NCBI GenBank assembly: GCA_021234155.1
Contig: JAJEKV010000027.1
Span: 9,337,448-9,401,447 of the forward strand
Direction: 5' to 3'
DNA: 64,000 bases
Source: Isoetes taiwanensis
Lineage: Eukaryota; Streptophyta; Lycopodiopsida; Isoetales; Isoetaceae
This document shows positions 55,697-64,000 of the stretch, one piece after another. The notes under the pieces were generated by a model that saw only the letters and a list, made by a program, of their open reading frames with translations, searched no databases and had not been told where the DNA came from. Positions within the stretch are counted from its first letter, which is position 1; each line of letters begins with the position of its first letter. The position numbers and the translations under genes are program-made.

Positions 55697-56748
55697 TCAT
55701 TGAGGGACTAGTCCTTTCTTTGTCAAATAATTCTCAAGATAGGGATCCATCTCTTTAGTCCGATCTAGTTCTGGATGCATTTTGAGAACATCTGATACTA
55801 TTTTACCAGCAGCCAACCCACTCATGATGGACATGAATAGTACTAGAAACTCATCTGTTGAGTAATCTAGTGGAGTATAACTTGGTGGATTTAGAGTCTG
55901 ACCTTGATTATAAAAGCACTTAAGAGCATCATCATCTACTATTATGATGTCCTCTTTCTTTTGAATGCCAAGCTGATCCATCATAGTACCAAGATATTTA
56001 ACGAAGGCCGGTTTGCCATCCAGATCTCTTGGATGTGGAAAATTCATATACTTAGTTTGGTCCCAAATCATTACAAAGTCTCTATTCATTTCTGGTAACA
56101 CCCTAAGAACTTCTTCAATATTTCTGCATTCCATTGACCAGATGGCAACTCGAAACAATGTAACGTTCCTAACCGACATGCCCTTAACCAACTGGGCAAA
56201 ACCGTCTAGACGTTTATGAGTAGTCGCTTCTACCCATTTATGCCGGTGTCTCGGGAACGCCCCACAGGCACATTCAAGGTTCGAATACTCGAGCGGTCTC
56301 TCGAGCATCCAATGCTATACCATGTCACAATGATTACCAAGTCTTTGCAAATTACCCATGCATATAGGCACCCATGGAGACTCGAACTCGAGACCTGCTC
56401 TGATACCAACTGTAACGTTCCTAACCGACATGCCCTTAACCAACTGGACAAAACCGTCTAGACGTTTATGAGTAGTCGCTTCTACCCATTTATGCCGGTG
56501 TCTCGGGAACGCCCCACATGCACATTCAAGGTTCGAATACTCGAGCGGTCTACCATGGGCCCGTTACAAACAATCTGAACGCCTCATTCATCATATCTTC
56601 TAAGTGTCGGCGAGGATAGATCCACTTAATATTCAATTCTAGAGGGACTTGTTCGAAGTCATCCCTATTAATAAGCTTCTTAGGAAAGGTTTTACACAAG
56701 ACACCATTCAGATCGAAGACAATGATTTTGTCACAAGCAGGTGGAGCC
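55697..56748 (-). pseudogene. FCP1/NIF-type HAD phosphatase domain, copy 2, split by a TRIM element
   Basis: Counterpart of 33358-33996. From an acceptor (gattcag) at 56749 the frame runs to 56569, is interrupted by a 410 bp insert, and resumes at 56158 down to a stop at 55697 (ends TKKGLVPQ). It keeps FRVAIWS, IWDQTKYMNFPHPRDLDG, KYLGTMMDQLG and IIIVDDDALKC. The C-terminal frame is undamaged here, unlike copy 1. The insert makes it non-functional. Confidence 0.8.
56159..56568 (-). mobile_element. TRIM (miniature LTR retroelement), 410 bp
   Basis: Two direct repeats of about 150 bp (from 56159 and from 56411, both starting tgtaacgttcctaaccgaca) flank a 100 bp middle. On the minus strand the element starts TGTAACG and ends CGTTACA, and the inner side of the 5' repeat carries TGGTATCAGAGC (complement of 56397-56408), a tRNA-Met primer site. 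Five-base target copies AACAA lie at 56154-56158 and 56569-56573. It has no coding capacity. It interrupts the phosphatase domain of transposon copy 2, so it is younger than that insertion or was already in the source copy. Confidence 0.9.
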
Positions 56749-56857
56749 CTGAATCATGGAAAACAAAGAGTTAGCCATATAAAAATTGTCTGCAATACAC
56801 GCCAAGCGCGTTTTGTCCGTCGGAAGTATTTTACATATCGCGCCTGGCGTGAATTAC
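56749..56857 (-). other. Intron with two palindromic sites, copy 2
   Basis: Same position and phase as the intron at 33249-33357 of copy 1. Palindrome variants at 56796-56812 (acgccaagcgcgt) and 56837-56856 (tcgcgcctggcgtgaattac), the latter running into the donor. Confidence 0.75.
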
Positions 56858-58262
56858 TTTTCATCATCAGAGCCTTTGTGGTCATCCCCAGCAGTCGTAG
56901 CATCTACTTCACTCCCCGGATGCTTACTACCAGAAGCATCAACTCCACGGTTTAGTTCAGACACGTTCTCTTCTATGAAAGCTACCTCAGGGTTTTGATT
57001 CCTAACTTCAGTGGTTGAATCTGAGTTTGAATGATCATCAAGACTTGTATTAGGAACTACCATATTCATACTCCCAAGTGTAACATTACCAGTTGGAATA
57101 TTACCAAGCATAGACTCCATATTTTGCTCCATGATCTCACGTTCCTGCGCTAGTTGCGGCCTTCTCCTCAGGGGTTGCATTGTTTTTTGAACATTCTGGA
57201 GTTGTTCTTGGAGGCGATTGTGAAATAGTAGTCTGCTTCTTCCCTTTGTAAGGTACCAAAGCAAACGGGTTTTTATCTTTGACAGGACCCCAATCAGCCG
57301 TGGCTAGTACCTTTTCGAAAAACACTTCAAGGAAATCCCTGGACTAGTCATCGTTGACGAAACTTAGACATCTTCTTGATGTCTTTAGGGCTTCTCTACC
57401 AATGTACCCTCCAACATAAAGTTCACAACAAATGGTATCAAGTGGTGCAAAAGCCTCAACAAGATAGCTTGCCAGATTGATTACAAACCCATGTTTATTC
57501 AAGGGCCCCTTTTCTTTTATCAGCAATTCCAGAGTGATGTCTTTCCAGTAAAGGTCCGGAACATCAAATTCCTGGCATTCATTCACTTCATCCTCATCAT
57601 CTGCTTTGTAAAATACATCTTTCAAGCTGGGTTCATCCAAAAGAAAACACTGCCATGCACCTTTATCTGATGCCCCTTTGCTCTTAACTACCTCATAGTC
57701 ATCATCTGGCACAAGGGATATCATTATGAAGATTATACAGGTTCTTTTAAACTGCATCCTCAAATCAGTATCCTTTGTCTCAAAGAGAAGAAAACCTTCC
57801 CTAACGACCTTTAGGCATTCCAAGTCGTATGAAGCCACCAAAGCATGCATATGAGGCTCTCCTGGAGGGCATATGATGACAATAGTAAAGAGCTTCTGAA
57901 GCTCAGTTGTTAAGCCTATGCAGCTAGTAAAAAAAACCGATGTACTCTTTTCGAGTCACCCCCCTCTCTCCTTTTGCAGTCCTGCTATCCAATACAAACA
58001 GAGAAATATAACGAGGGCCTATTGTTGTATCGGGTAGGAGACCTTTGTAGCCAGTAGAGACCAGGTATTGAAGTGCAGGTAAGTCACCACTATCATCTTT
58101 CAGGATGGCAACCTTTCTTCTCAACTCATCCATCACCTTATCTGATAGTTTTGTAGTATGTTGTTGGTTCCTTGATTTCCTGTTTTTCAGAAAGTCCTTG
58201 GACCAGAAGACGTATTTCTTGATGTCATCAGCAGACACGCCATACTTGTCTAGCAGGCCGAC
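56858..58262 (-). pseudogene. Methylase-like region of the fusion gene, copy 2 (N-terminal part lost)
   Basis: Homologous to 31857-33248 of copy 1. Frames: 58238-57924 (DDIKKYVFWSKDFLKNRK), 57850-57344 (LVASYDLECLKVV to LYVGGYIGREALKTSRRC), 57325-56858 (acidic tail). It stays open through the site where copy 1 has a T-run frameshift (GAWQCFLLDEPSLKDVF), but it has its own frame changes near 57920, 57345 and 57160. Similarity ends sharply at 58262 next to the GC-rich filler. Confidence 0.7.
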
Positions 58263-58504
58263 ACAACAAGAGAAAGGTCATTTACGGCGTCCCGTAATGA
58301 TCGTGCGGGTTACGCCCATGCGACGCCCCCGACCCGCGTACACGAGCGTCGCTAGAGACACGCCGCGATGCGACCCGCGTCCGCATCGGCGCCTACGCGT
58401 GACACGAGGCGTAACATATACGTGACGTGTACGTGATGCATACGTGACACAGACGTCGCATGCGACGTATACTAGACGTCGCAGGCCAGTAATTCGTTTT
58501 AAAA
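58263..58504. other. GC-rich, CpG-rich filler at a 3.4 kb deletion, copy 2
   Basis: 242 bp with repeated words acgtgac, gcgac, gacgt and cgcgt, unlike anything around it. It joins sequence matching copy-1 position 31857 to sequence matching about 28413. It contains no open frame with motifs. It may be a separate small element or repair filler. Confidence 0.7.
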
Positions 58505-58563
58505 AAGGTGAGTTTCATTTTTTCGGAAGAAATAGAGGAAGATGCATCAGAAGAAGTAGATTG
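58505..58563 (+). pseudogene. C-terminal tail of the DUF8039-like gene, copy 2
   Basis: Encodes VSFIFSEEIEEDASEEVD before a stop, matching VSFIFLEDIEEDTSEKVD of copy 1. The rest of the gene is deleted. Confidence 0.65.
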
Positions 58564-58771
58564 AGTACATATACTAAGATGCTCAAACTGATTCTGTCAT
58601 ATGTATGAAATTAATACGCTTGTAGACCAGACTATTCATTCAAAATTTCAAAACTATAAGGCATGCAGACCAGAACATTTGGGAATTTATAAAATACTAG
58701 ACACTCTTTACATTTTTTTAATTAGATCTGTGTGTTATTCCTCAGTAGTATCAAATACTGGCACAGTAATA

Positions 58772-59140
58772 TTAAATGCTGGCACAGGTTGTAACAAGAG
58801 AAGCTGACACACAAGAATCTGACAAATAAGATGGTGCAGCTATTGGGCTATTACCCAAAATGGCTTCGAGCTCTACAATTCTCATTCTCAGCTGAGCATT
58901 CTCTATTTCAAGCCTCTCTAGAGCATGACATAACTCCTCATTGAGTAAGCCTATGCTTGTAGCCATCCCCGAACACATCTCACCAAGAACGGTCATATTA
59001 TGGCGGTAAATATCAAGACCTTCACGAAACTATAAGATTGGTATATGCTCAGCATCGTTAGAGTTGACGCTAGGAGTGGGAGGTAGGGGCGCCTCCTCAC
59101 CTGCTTGATCATGAGTCTTGGCATTACTGAGCGGAAGAGA
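58772..59140 (-). CDS. Small coiled-coil protein, copy 2
   Basis: A 74-codon frame (58996-58772) with MTVLGEMCSGMATSIGLLNE and a leucine-heptad stretch (LCHALERLEIENAQLRMRIV, LEAIL), ending at a stop at 58772. Upstream to about 59130 the frame continues as an acidic/Pro stretch (EEAPLPPTPSVNSND) with one TAG near 59025, after an acceptor-like tccgctcag. It is better kept than copy 1, which has an in-frame stop. Function unknown. Confidence 0.5.
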
Positions 59141-59235
59141 TAATTAATGATCTACAAAAAAAGGGACAACAAAAGCTGATTTGAACTGGAAGGAAACTAG
59201 AGATTAGGAGATTGATTGTAGTAACTGTACATTAG

Positions 59236-59556
59236 TGAATTCACGCCAGGCGTGAATTGCGATAATTTGTAATTTAAACTCTTTGAATGCACTTTTTGCC
59301 CATTTGCTAATTCGCGATTGGCGTGTAGGAGATTAATATTAAGAAGACTTGCCATTGTACCCAATTCACGTTGGGCTAATTTAAAGTTTAAACTCTTTCA
59401 ATGCATTAATAGAATTAGAAGAAGTCTTTTGTTAAGAGATTAATATTAAGATAAGAAAGCTAGTTATTGTATGCAATTCACGCCAGGCGTGAATTGGACT
59501 AAATTGCAATTTAAACATTTTGCACACAAACTTCATTCGCGCCTGGCGTAATTTCA
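59236..59556. repeat. Palindromic site array, copy 2, with two perfect 21 bp sites
   Basis: Perfect 21 bp palindromes (AATTCACGCC, central A, GGCGTGAATT) at 59238-59258 and 59475-59495; variants at about 59309-59327, 59360-59380 and 59534-59554. The array lies at the place matching 27439-27921 of copy 1, between the acidic and the coiled-coil genes, with the shared block gcacacaaac...ttcgcgcctggcg. Confidence 0.85.
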
Positions 59557-59799
59557 AAACTAAGGTTGAGCTCTCTCAAAACTAAGATTGAAAGAGAGAA
59601 AATTCAAAACAGTTTATGAAGAAATTAAAGTACAGCATTAAAGTGAGAGTAGAAACAAATTACAGAAACTAAGTCTGTATATTATCAGAAAAATATATTA
59701 CAGTTAAAGCAAGTTGAAGAAATTAAAGTACAGCATTTAAGTGAGACGAGAAACAAATTACAGAAATTAAGTCTTTATATTATCAAAAAAATATATTAC

Positions 59800-59981
59800 A
59801 TAAGGAGGGCCTTTTATTAGAGTTGCCCAGCTCTTTCATTCAAAATAAAAAAAAGTTCAAGGCAGTTTAAGGAGATGCCTAGCTCCATTCAAAATCTTAA
59901 GGTGAGGCCTTTTTTGGAGATGCCCAGCTCGCTTTCATGAACAAAAAACTAAATAACAAAAAAAAAAAAAAAAAAAAAAAC
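59800..59981. repeat. Repeated agctgggca(t/a)ctcc words and A-run, copy 2
   Basis: Words of the type gagatgccyagct occur at about 59825, 59872 and 59917, matching three words at 27165-27265 in copy 1, downstream of the acidic gene in both. A run of about 23 A follows at 59959-59981. The words probably belong to the 3' untranslated part of the acidic gene. Confidence 0.55.
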
Positions 59982-59982
59982 C

Positions 59983-60425
59983 ATCATCCTCCTCGTCCTC
60001 CTCTTCTTCCTCTTCTCTTTCTTCTGCCATCTCTTCAAGGATGGCTTCTGCAACATCTTCATCATCAGAGGAGGAGAGGGCATTTATGATAATCTGCTTC
60101 TTCTCTTCTTCCAATTCTTCGCGCTACTCCTCATCCGCTTCCTCCATTTCTTCTGCTTTTTTGACCTCCTTCTCCAGCTCTTCATCAGAATCTGCCGGTG
60201 TATGGGGGACTCCAGGCTGCTAGTGCTGCTACTGAGATTTGGATTTCCTGGGCGAAGCTTGCCTTCAAGAAAGAGCTCCTCGCATTCCTCCGGACTGTGG
60301 TGCAGAAGGCAGCCACAACGGGCATCTCGGCCGGAGGATTTTGAGATCAATTTCTTGATCTCTTTCTTCGCCTCTCTCAGACGAGTCCGGTGGGATGGAG
60401 TGGGACGGGAGGTATGGCTCACCAT
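59983..60425 (-). CDS. Small Cys-rich protein with acidic tail, copy 2
   Basis: Counterpart of 26658-27115. Start MVSHTSRPTPSHRTRLREAK at 60425; RCGCLLHHSPEECEELFLEG follows, then a Ser-rich linker and an acidic tail in another frame (SSDDEDVAEAILEEMAEE and a Glu/Asp run). The frame changes near 60200, and a TAG lies near 60125. It reads into the A-run at 59981, where the original stop is replaced. Confidence 0.55.
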
Positions 60426-60589
60426 GGTAAGGAAAGAAGGAAGGAAGGATGGGCGCTGGAAGGAAGAAAGGATGAGCACTTAAAGGAATGAAGGGTTTCA
60501 TGCAAGATATAGTAGTTGCATGCAAGATTTTGCATAGCTTAGTAGGCGTGGTTGTAATTATGATTCCATCACATCATATACGAATTATA

Positions 60590-61071
60590 CCCTATACGAA
60601 TTAGCTATCATTAATTCTATTGAATTAATTACACCCTAGATTATCATTAATTCTCCAGAATTACCCACACATCCGCTATACTTACAACCTATTTTTGCCT
60701 GTACTTAATACTCTAGAATTACAACCTATACTTAATTCTTTAGTACTATTTACATACACCCTATGTTATCATTAATTTTGTATAATTAACCACACCTCAG
60801 CTATACGTACAACCTATTTTTGCCTACACTTATAACATATATTTGCCCATTTAATGGTTTTTTTTTTGTATTTTTTGAACCTTTAATCTATTCTCATACT
60901 TACTTTGTTCTTTTTCTGAGCTAATACTAAGAACATTTAAATTTATATAGGTGAACCGTGTGGATCCTAAAAAAGGTAAAAATGTAATGTCTTTCACCCC
61001 CAACATGTATCAACATTGTTACCACATGTTCTTATCACATTGTTACCCCATTGTTAACATTGTTCTTGTAG
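60590..61071. repeat. Imperfect repeats between acidic gene and transposase, copy 2
   Basis: Counterpart of 25975-26540: attacaacctatwcttaat / gctatacktacaacctattttt words recur at about 60680, 60725 and 60800, and attgttaccacatg words at 61015-61065, ending at the acceptor ttgtag. Confidence 0.6.
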
Positions 61072-63326
61072 GTCAATGGTGTGGACCACCCAAAGGGTGT
61101 TGAGGCTGAGACTACTAAGTAAATTATCCTCTAAAGTAGGTTGGATGGGAAGAATAAGAAGGTGAAAGTGAAGCACCAATGCAATTAGGAGCTAGTAGGT
61201 GAAGGAACTATCATACTAGCTGATCCTATCCAAGCTGTCAATGATGAAAGGTTAGGAGAGGATAAAGTGAGTGTGGCCATAACAAGTTTAGAAGAAAAAT
61301 GGAAGGAAAAAGGGTCAAATCACCATGATTGCACTGCTTGTGTTAAACAATTTGAGGTTCCATGCATCATGCTATGGCCTATAGCCTGCATTGAGTTTAT
61401 AGGAGATTTCCTTTTACCAGAGCCAGAGGTTGTGGATGACACTGATTTTCTTAATGCACCTCTAATACTGCCAGGACCACATTTTCAGAAAAGAGGGCAC
61501 ACTCAATGGTGAAACATTATCCTAGCAAGAGGTCCAAGGGAATAGAATGTTGTTGGGCTAATTGTGTTCAGAAGTTTGAAATTGATGAATTGGTGGAAGC
61601 AAGAGCCACCTTCCAAGAGTATATTTGTGATGACAGGAGGATTTACATGTACTCCACTCATGAGCTTGCACTTCAAGATGAAAAATATCCAAAGCAAAAA
61701 AGATACCCACTGCTAGGTGCATGGATATGTAAAGTTACATGGATAAATATTCATGGCATTCCAATTTCATATTGGCAAAATTGGCAAGCAAGTTATGCAA
61801 AGGGGAGCAAAATTGCATTACATGAAAATAATGGCATGTTGAGGCCAACTTCTAGGATCCTGGCTGTTAGGGAGGTTTTTGATAAATATTTGAATTCAAT
61901 GCTGAGAATATACCACATAAAAGTAGGAAAGATCAACAGAGAAAAATAGTTGTCGAGAAGAGATTGCCATCCCATTGTACACAGAAGAGCGTATTGGAAG
62001 AAGTGAATGCTTTGCTTCGAGAACTAATGGTACCTGCAACATCTCAACCCAGCTTCAGTAGACTATGGAGCAAGCACTTCAAACATGTCACTATAGACAC
62101 TTCGAACAACTTTGTAAAGTGCAACTTGTGTGCTAAGTTGAAGGAGATTCTGGATAAGACCAGGCAACCAAGCCAAAGGGCTAAGATAAGGGAGCAAATG
62201 AAAGATCACATGACAGACCAACTATCATATACACTTATTGGATGTGGAGAACGTTATCATGTTTGGAACCCAATAACTATGTTTGTATTATACATGACAA
62301 GATGGATCAATCGAAGACTTGTTTGCCACAGTATAGTTACATACCCAAGCGAATCAATAGAGCTTATCTTATGCAAGTCTCTATGACAGGTGCAATAGTG
62401 CATAGCTCGGTGCCAATTTATTATGGCCATTTTAGTTTGCAATTGTGGAGTGATGGTCCTGATTTTCATATTGGAAATGTGATGAGGTGCTTCAGGAACT
62501 ATGAGAGTGGTTATTTTGGTGACCTCCACAAGCCTGGAGGTGGTAGGCAACTACTTTTCAGTGATTGTTGGATAGAAAGCCTAATAATTTAGAGAAGTTT
62601 ACTAAGGCAAGGTTTAGGAAGTCAGGTGCTTCTGAATATGTTGGAGCCTCAAGTTCACATCCCCAACCTCGAGATCTACCACCAAAGTTCCTCCTCCAAC
62701 TTCACAATTGTGCTGGACAGAATAAAAACATGTATATGTTCTCATTCCTATCTTATTTAACAGCTGTGGGTGCCTTTGAAAGAGTGAATTTAGGGTTCTT
62801 AATGCCTGGACATACTCATGAGGATGTGGATGCATTGTTTGGGAAATACAGTGCGTAGTTGAAATCTCAAACTGTGACCAATCTTCTTAGACTAATGAAA
62901 GTTCTTAGTGAATGCATTTCACCTTCTCCTATAGGGTTGATCATACAAGAGGTGCCTGATTAGAAGAATCTTATCGAAGGTTATGCTCTTGATATGGAAG
63001 GTCAATCTAGACCTCTTCAGTACACTTTCTGGGTCATGGGAAATAAGCCAATAATGCAATGGAAGATGAGACCAGATAAGGGAGTACCTATATGGTATGA
63101 AGATGAAAATGGTAAACCTAAGATTCCCAGGGGTCAACCAAAAGCTCTTAAGCCTTTTGCAGAGGTAAATTTATTACAAAGCACATTGGACAGTATTTCT
63201 GAATACATCAAGTATTGGAAAAATAACCATGATGATACCAACCTTGCATTGATAGATTATTGGACACAGGTACATGGATTATTGGGACAAACAGTGAAAG
63301 AAGTGAAGGTGATGAGGATGGCATAA
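61072..63326 (+). pseudogene. Transposase of the TIR element, DUF7869-like, copy 2
   Basis: From the acceptor at 61071: VNGVDHPKGVEAETTK then stops; frames 61267-61512, 61506-61949, 61964-62386, 62242-62592, 62565-62858 and 62994-63326 follow the copy-1 protein. It keeps CNLCAKLKEIL, IIHDKMDQSK and GHTHEDVDALFGKY, and has the NCAGQNKN block that copy 1 lacks, but the residue before it is His where an Asp (DNCAGQNKN) is usual in the family. Many frameshifts and stops. The last about 180 residues of copy 1 are missing; similarity ends at HGLLGQ near 63290. Confidence 0.7.
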
Positions 63327-64000
63327 ACGAACATGATGATGTGCGGGATCCCTCTCTCATCACTCCTCATACTTTTGTACATAACTGAGCCTTAAAAGAA
63401 GACTGTAAATTTTGCATGTGAATATGAAGATTTTATCTTCACATTTTGAGAATACTACAATTTCAGTTACAAGCTTTACTTCAATTTCTTGTTCAATATT
63501 ATACCCTCTTAAATTGGTGGTTTTCTCTGAAAACATACTTGAAGAAAATTCTATTTGCAAGGAAAACTGTCACATTAAAAAAGTCATTTCTATCGTTCCA
63601 TAAAAACATTAGTCATTTGGGGGGGGTCAAAAATACAATTTCACGCACCCCTTTTTTTAAATAACTTCAATTTACACCCTTTTATGTAAAAAATAAGGGA
63701 ATCTTTAAGGAATGTTGCTTTTGCTCTCATTTCGATGATTCACTCCCGTTTAATACGCAATCTTGTTCATGTTGATCCTTTGTCCAGTGAAAATCAACTC
63801 CAAACTATCAAATTCTCTGCTAATAATTTGGTTCCTCTTGCAACTTGCCATTTCACTGGTCTAGCTAGTAGACAATGAAGCATCTTGTTTGAAAACCAAG
63901 TTCACTCTAGCTTACTTCCAGAAAACCACATGAACAAGGATGTCTTGTCTTGGCTGAACTGTCGAATGTAAAAGTAAACATGGTGCAGGTGTTGAAATCA
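63327..64000. other. Sequence beyond transposon copy 2, nothing named
   Basis: AT-rich, with no similarity I can see to the right end of copy 1. A plus-strand stretch at about 63780-63960 (NQLQTIKFSANNLVPLATCH) has protein-like composition but no domain I recognise. Confidence 0.4.

Larger units (their letters stand above)
55438..63290. mobile_element. TIR DNA transposon, copy 2 (inverted, rearranged, right end not seen)
   Basis: Starts with the same terminal repeat as copy 1 (one change in 31 bases) and carries the same genes in the opposite order on the window: FCP1-like, methylase-like, DUF8039-like tail, coiled-coil, palindromes, acidic gene, transposase. A 3.4 kb part, matching 28413-31857 of copy 1 and including the ParB-like region, is missing and replaced by 242 bp of GC-rich sequence. 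Similarity to copy 1 stops near 63290 within the transposase gene, and no right terminal repeat is found up to 64000. Confidence 0.88.

Noticed and set aside
56270-56410. tRNA-like words (gagttcgagtctcc, ggttcgaata) on the minus strand
   Set aside because: They belong to the TRIM element's middle part and repeats; no cloverleaf can be folded by eye and the tgataccaac block is a primer-binding site, so no tRNA gene is called.

Overview
The window is nuclear DNA of a land plant. The single clear host gene is a minus-strand, nine-exon MAP kinase kinase of the MKK3 type (kinase domain followed by an NTF2-like domain), an architecture known only from green plants. The retroelements are plant-type: LINEs with a zf-RVT tail, Ty3/gypsy elements, and LTRs followed by a primer-binding site complementary to initiator tRNA-Met. 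The low gene density and the mixture of decayed elements would fit a large seed-free vascular plant genome such as a fern or lycophyte, but this lineage guess is inference and weak.

Layout. 1-5222: a decayed LINE (ORF1, endonuclease, reverse transcriptase, zf-RVT, A-tail). 6787-8403: a complete 1.6 kb LTR with primer-binding site, followed by two unrecognised gene-like reading frames (9.1-11.4 kb). 12174-13390: the 3' end of a second LINE on the minus strand. 14589-18653: MKK3. 19-22.4 kb: dispersed repeats without a recognisable gene. 22458-35104: a solitary LTR of the same family, split by an 11,254 bp DNA transposon (22999-34252). 35.1-42.5 kb: decayed sequence with simple repeats and a leucine-rich-repeat fragment. 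42556-51083: a Ty3/gypsy element with two LTRs, pol on the minus strand. 52.5-55437: a broken chromovirus pol, cut by a second, inverted copy of the same DNA transposon (55438 to about 63290), which itself holds a small TRIM retroelement.

The unusual system is the large DNA transposon. Copy 1 has perfect 31 bp terminal inverted repeats and a 4 bp target duplication (ATTC); removing it restores an uninterrupted LTR. It carries a DUF7869-like transposase gene (RNase H-like motifs), a small Cys-rich protein with an acidic tail, a small coiled-coil protein, a DUF8039-like protein, and a large multi-exon gene. Its spliced frame joins a ParB-like domain (DGQH motif), a region faintly like an N6/N4 DNA methylase, and a plant-type FCP1/NIF (HAD) phosphatase domain. 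A 21 bp perfect palindrome (core ACGCCAGGCGT) and degenerate versions are scattered through the element only, in one intergenic array and in the introns of the fusion gene. Both copies keep these features at matching places, although each copy is broken by frameshifts. A ParB-like protein together with a dispersed palindromic site suggests a self-recognition or partition-like system inside a eukaryotic transposon; this last step is inference.
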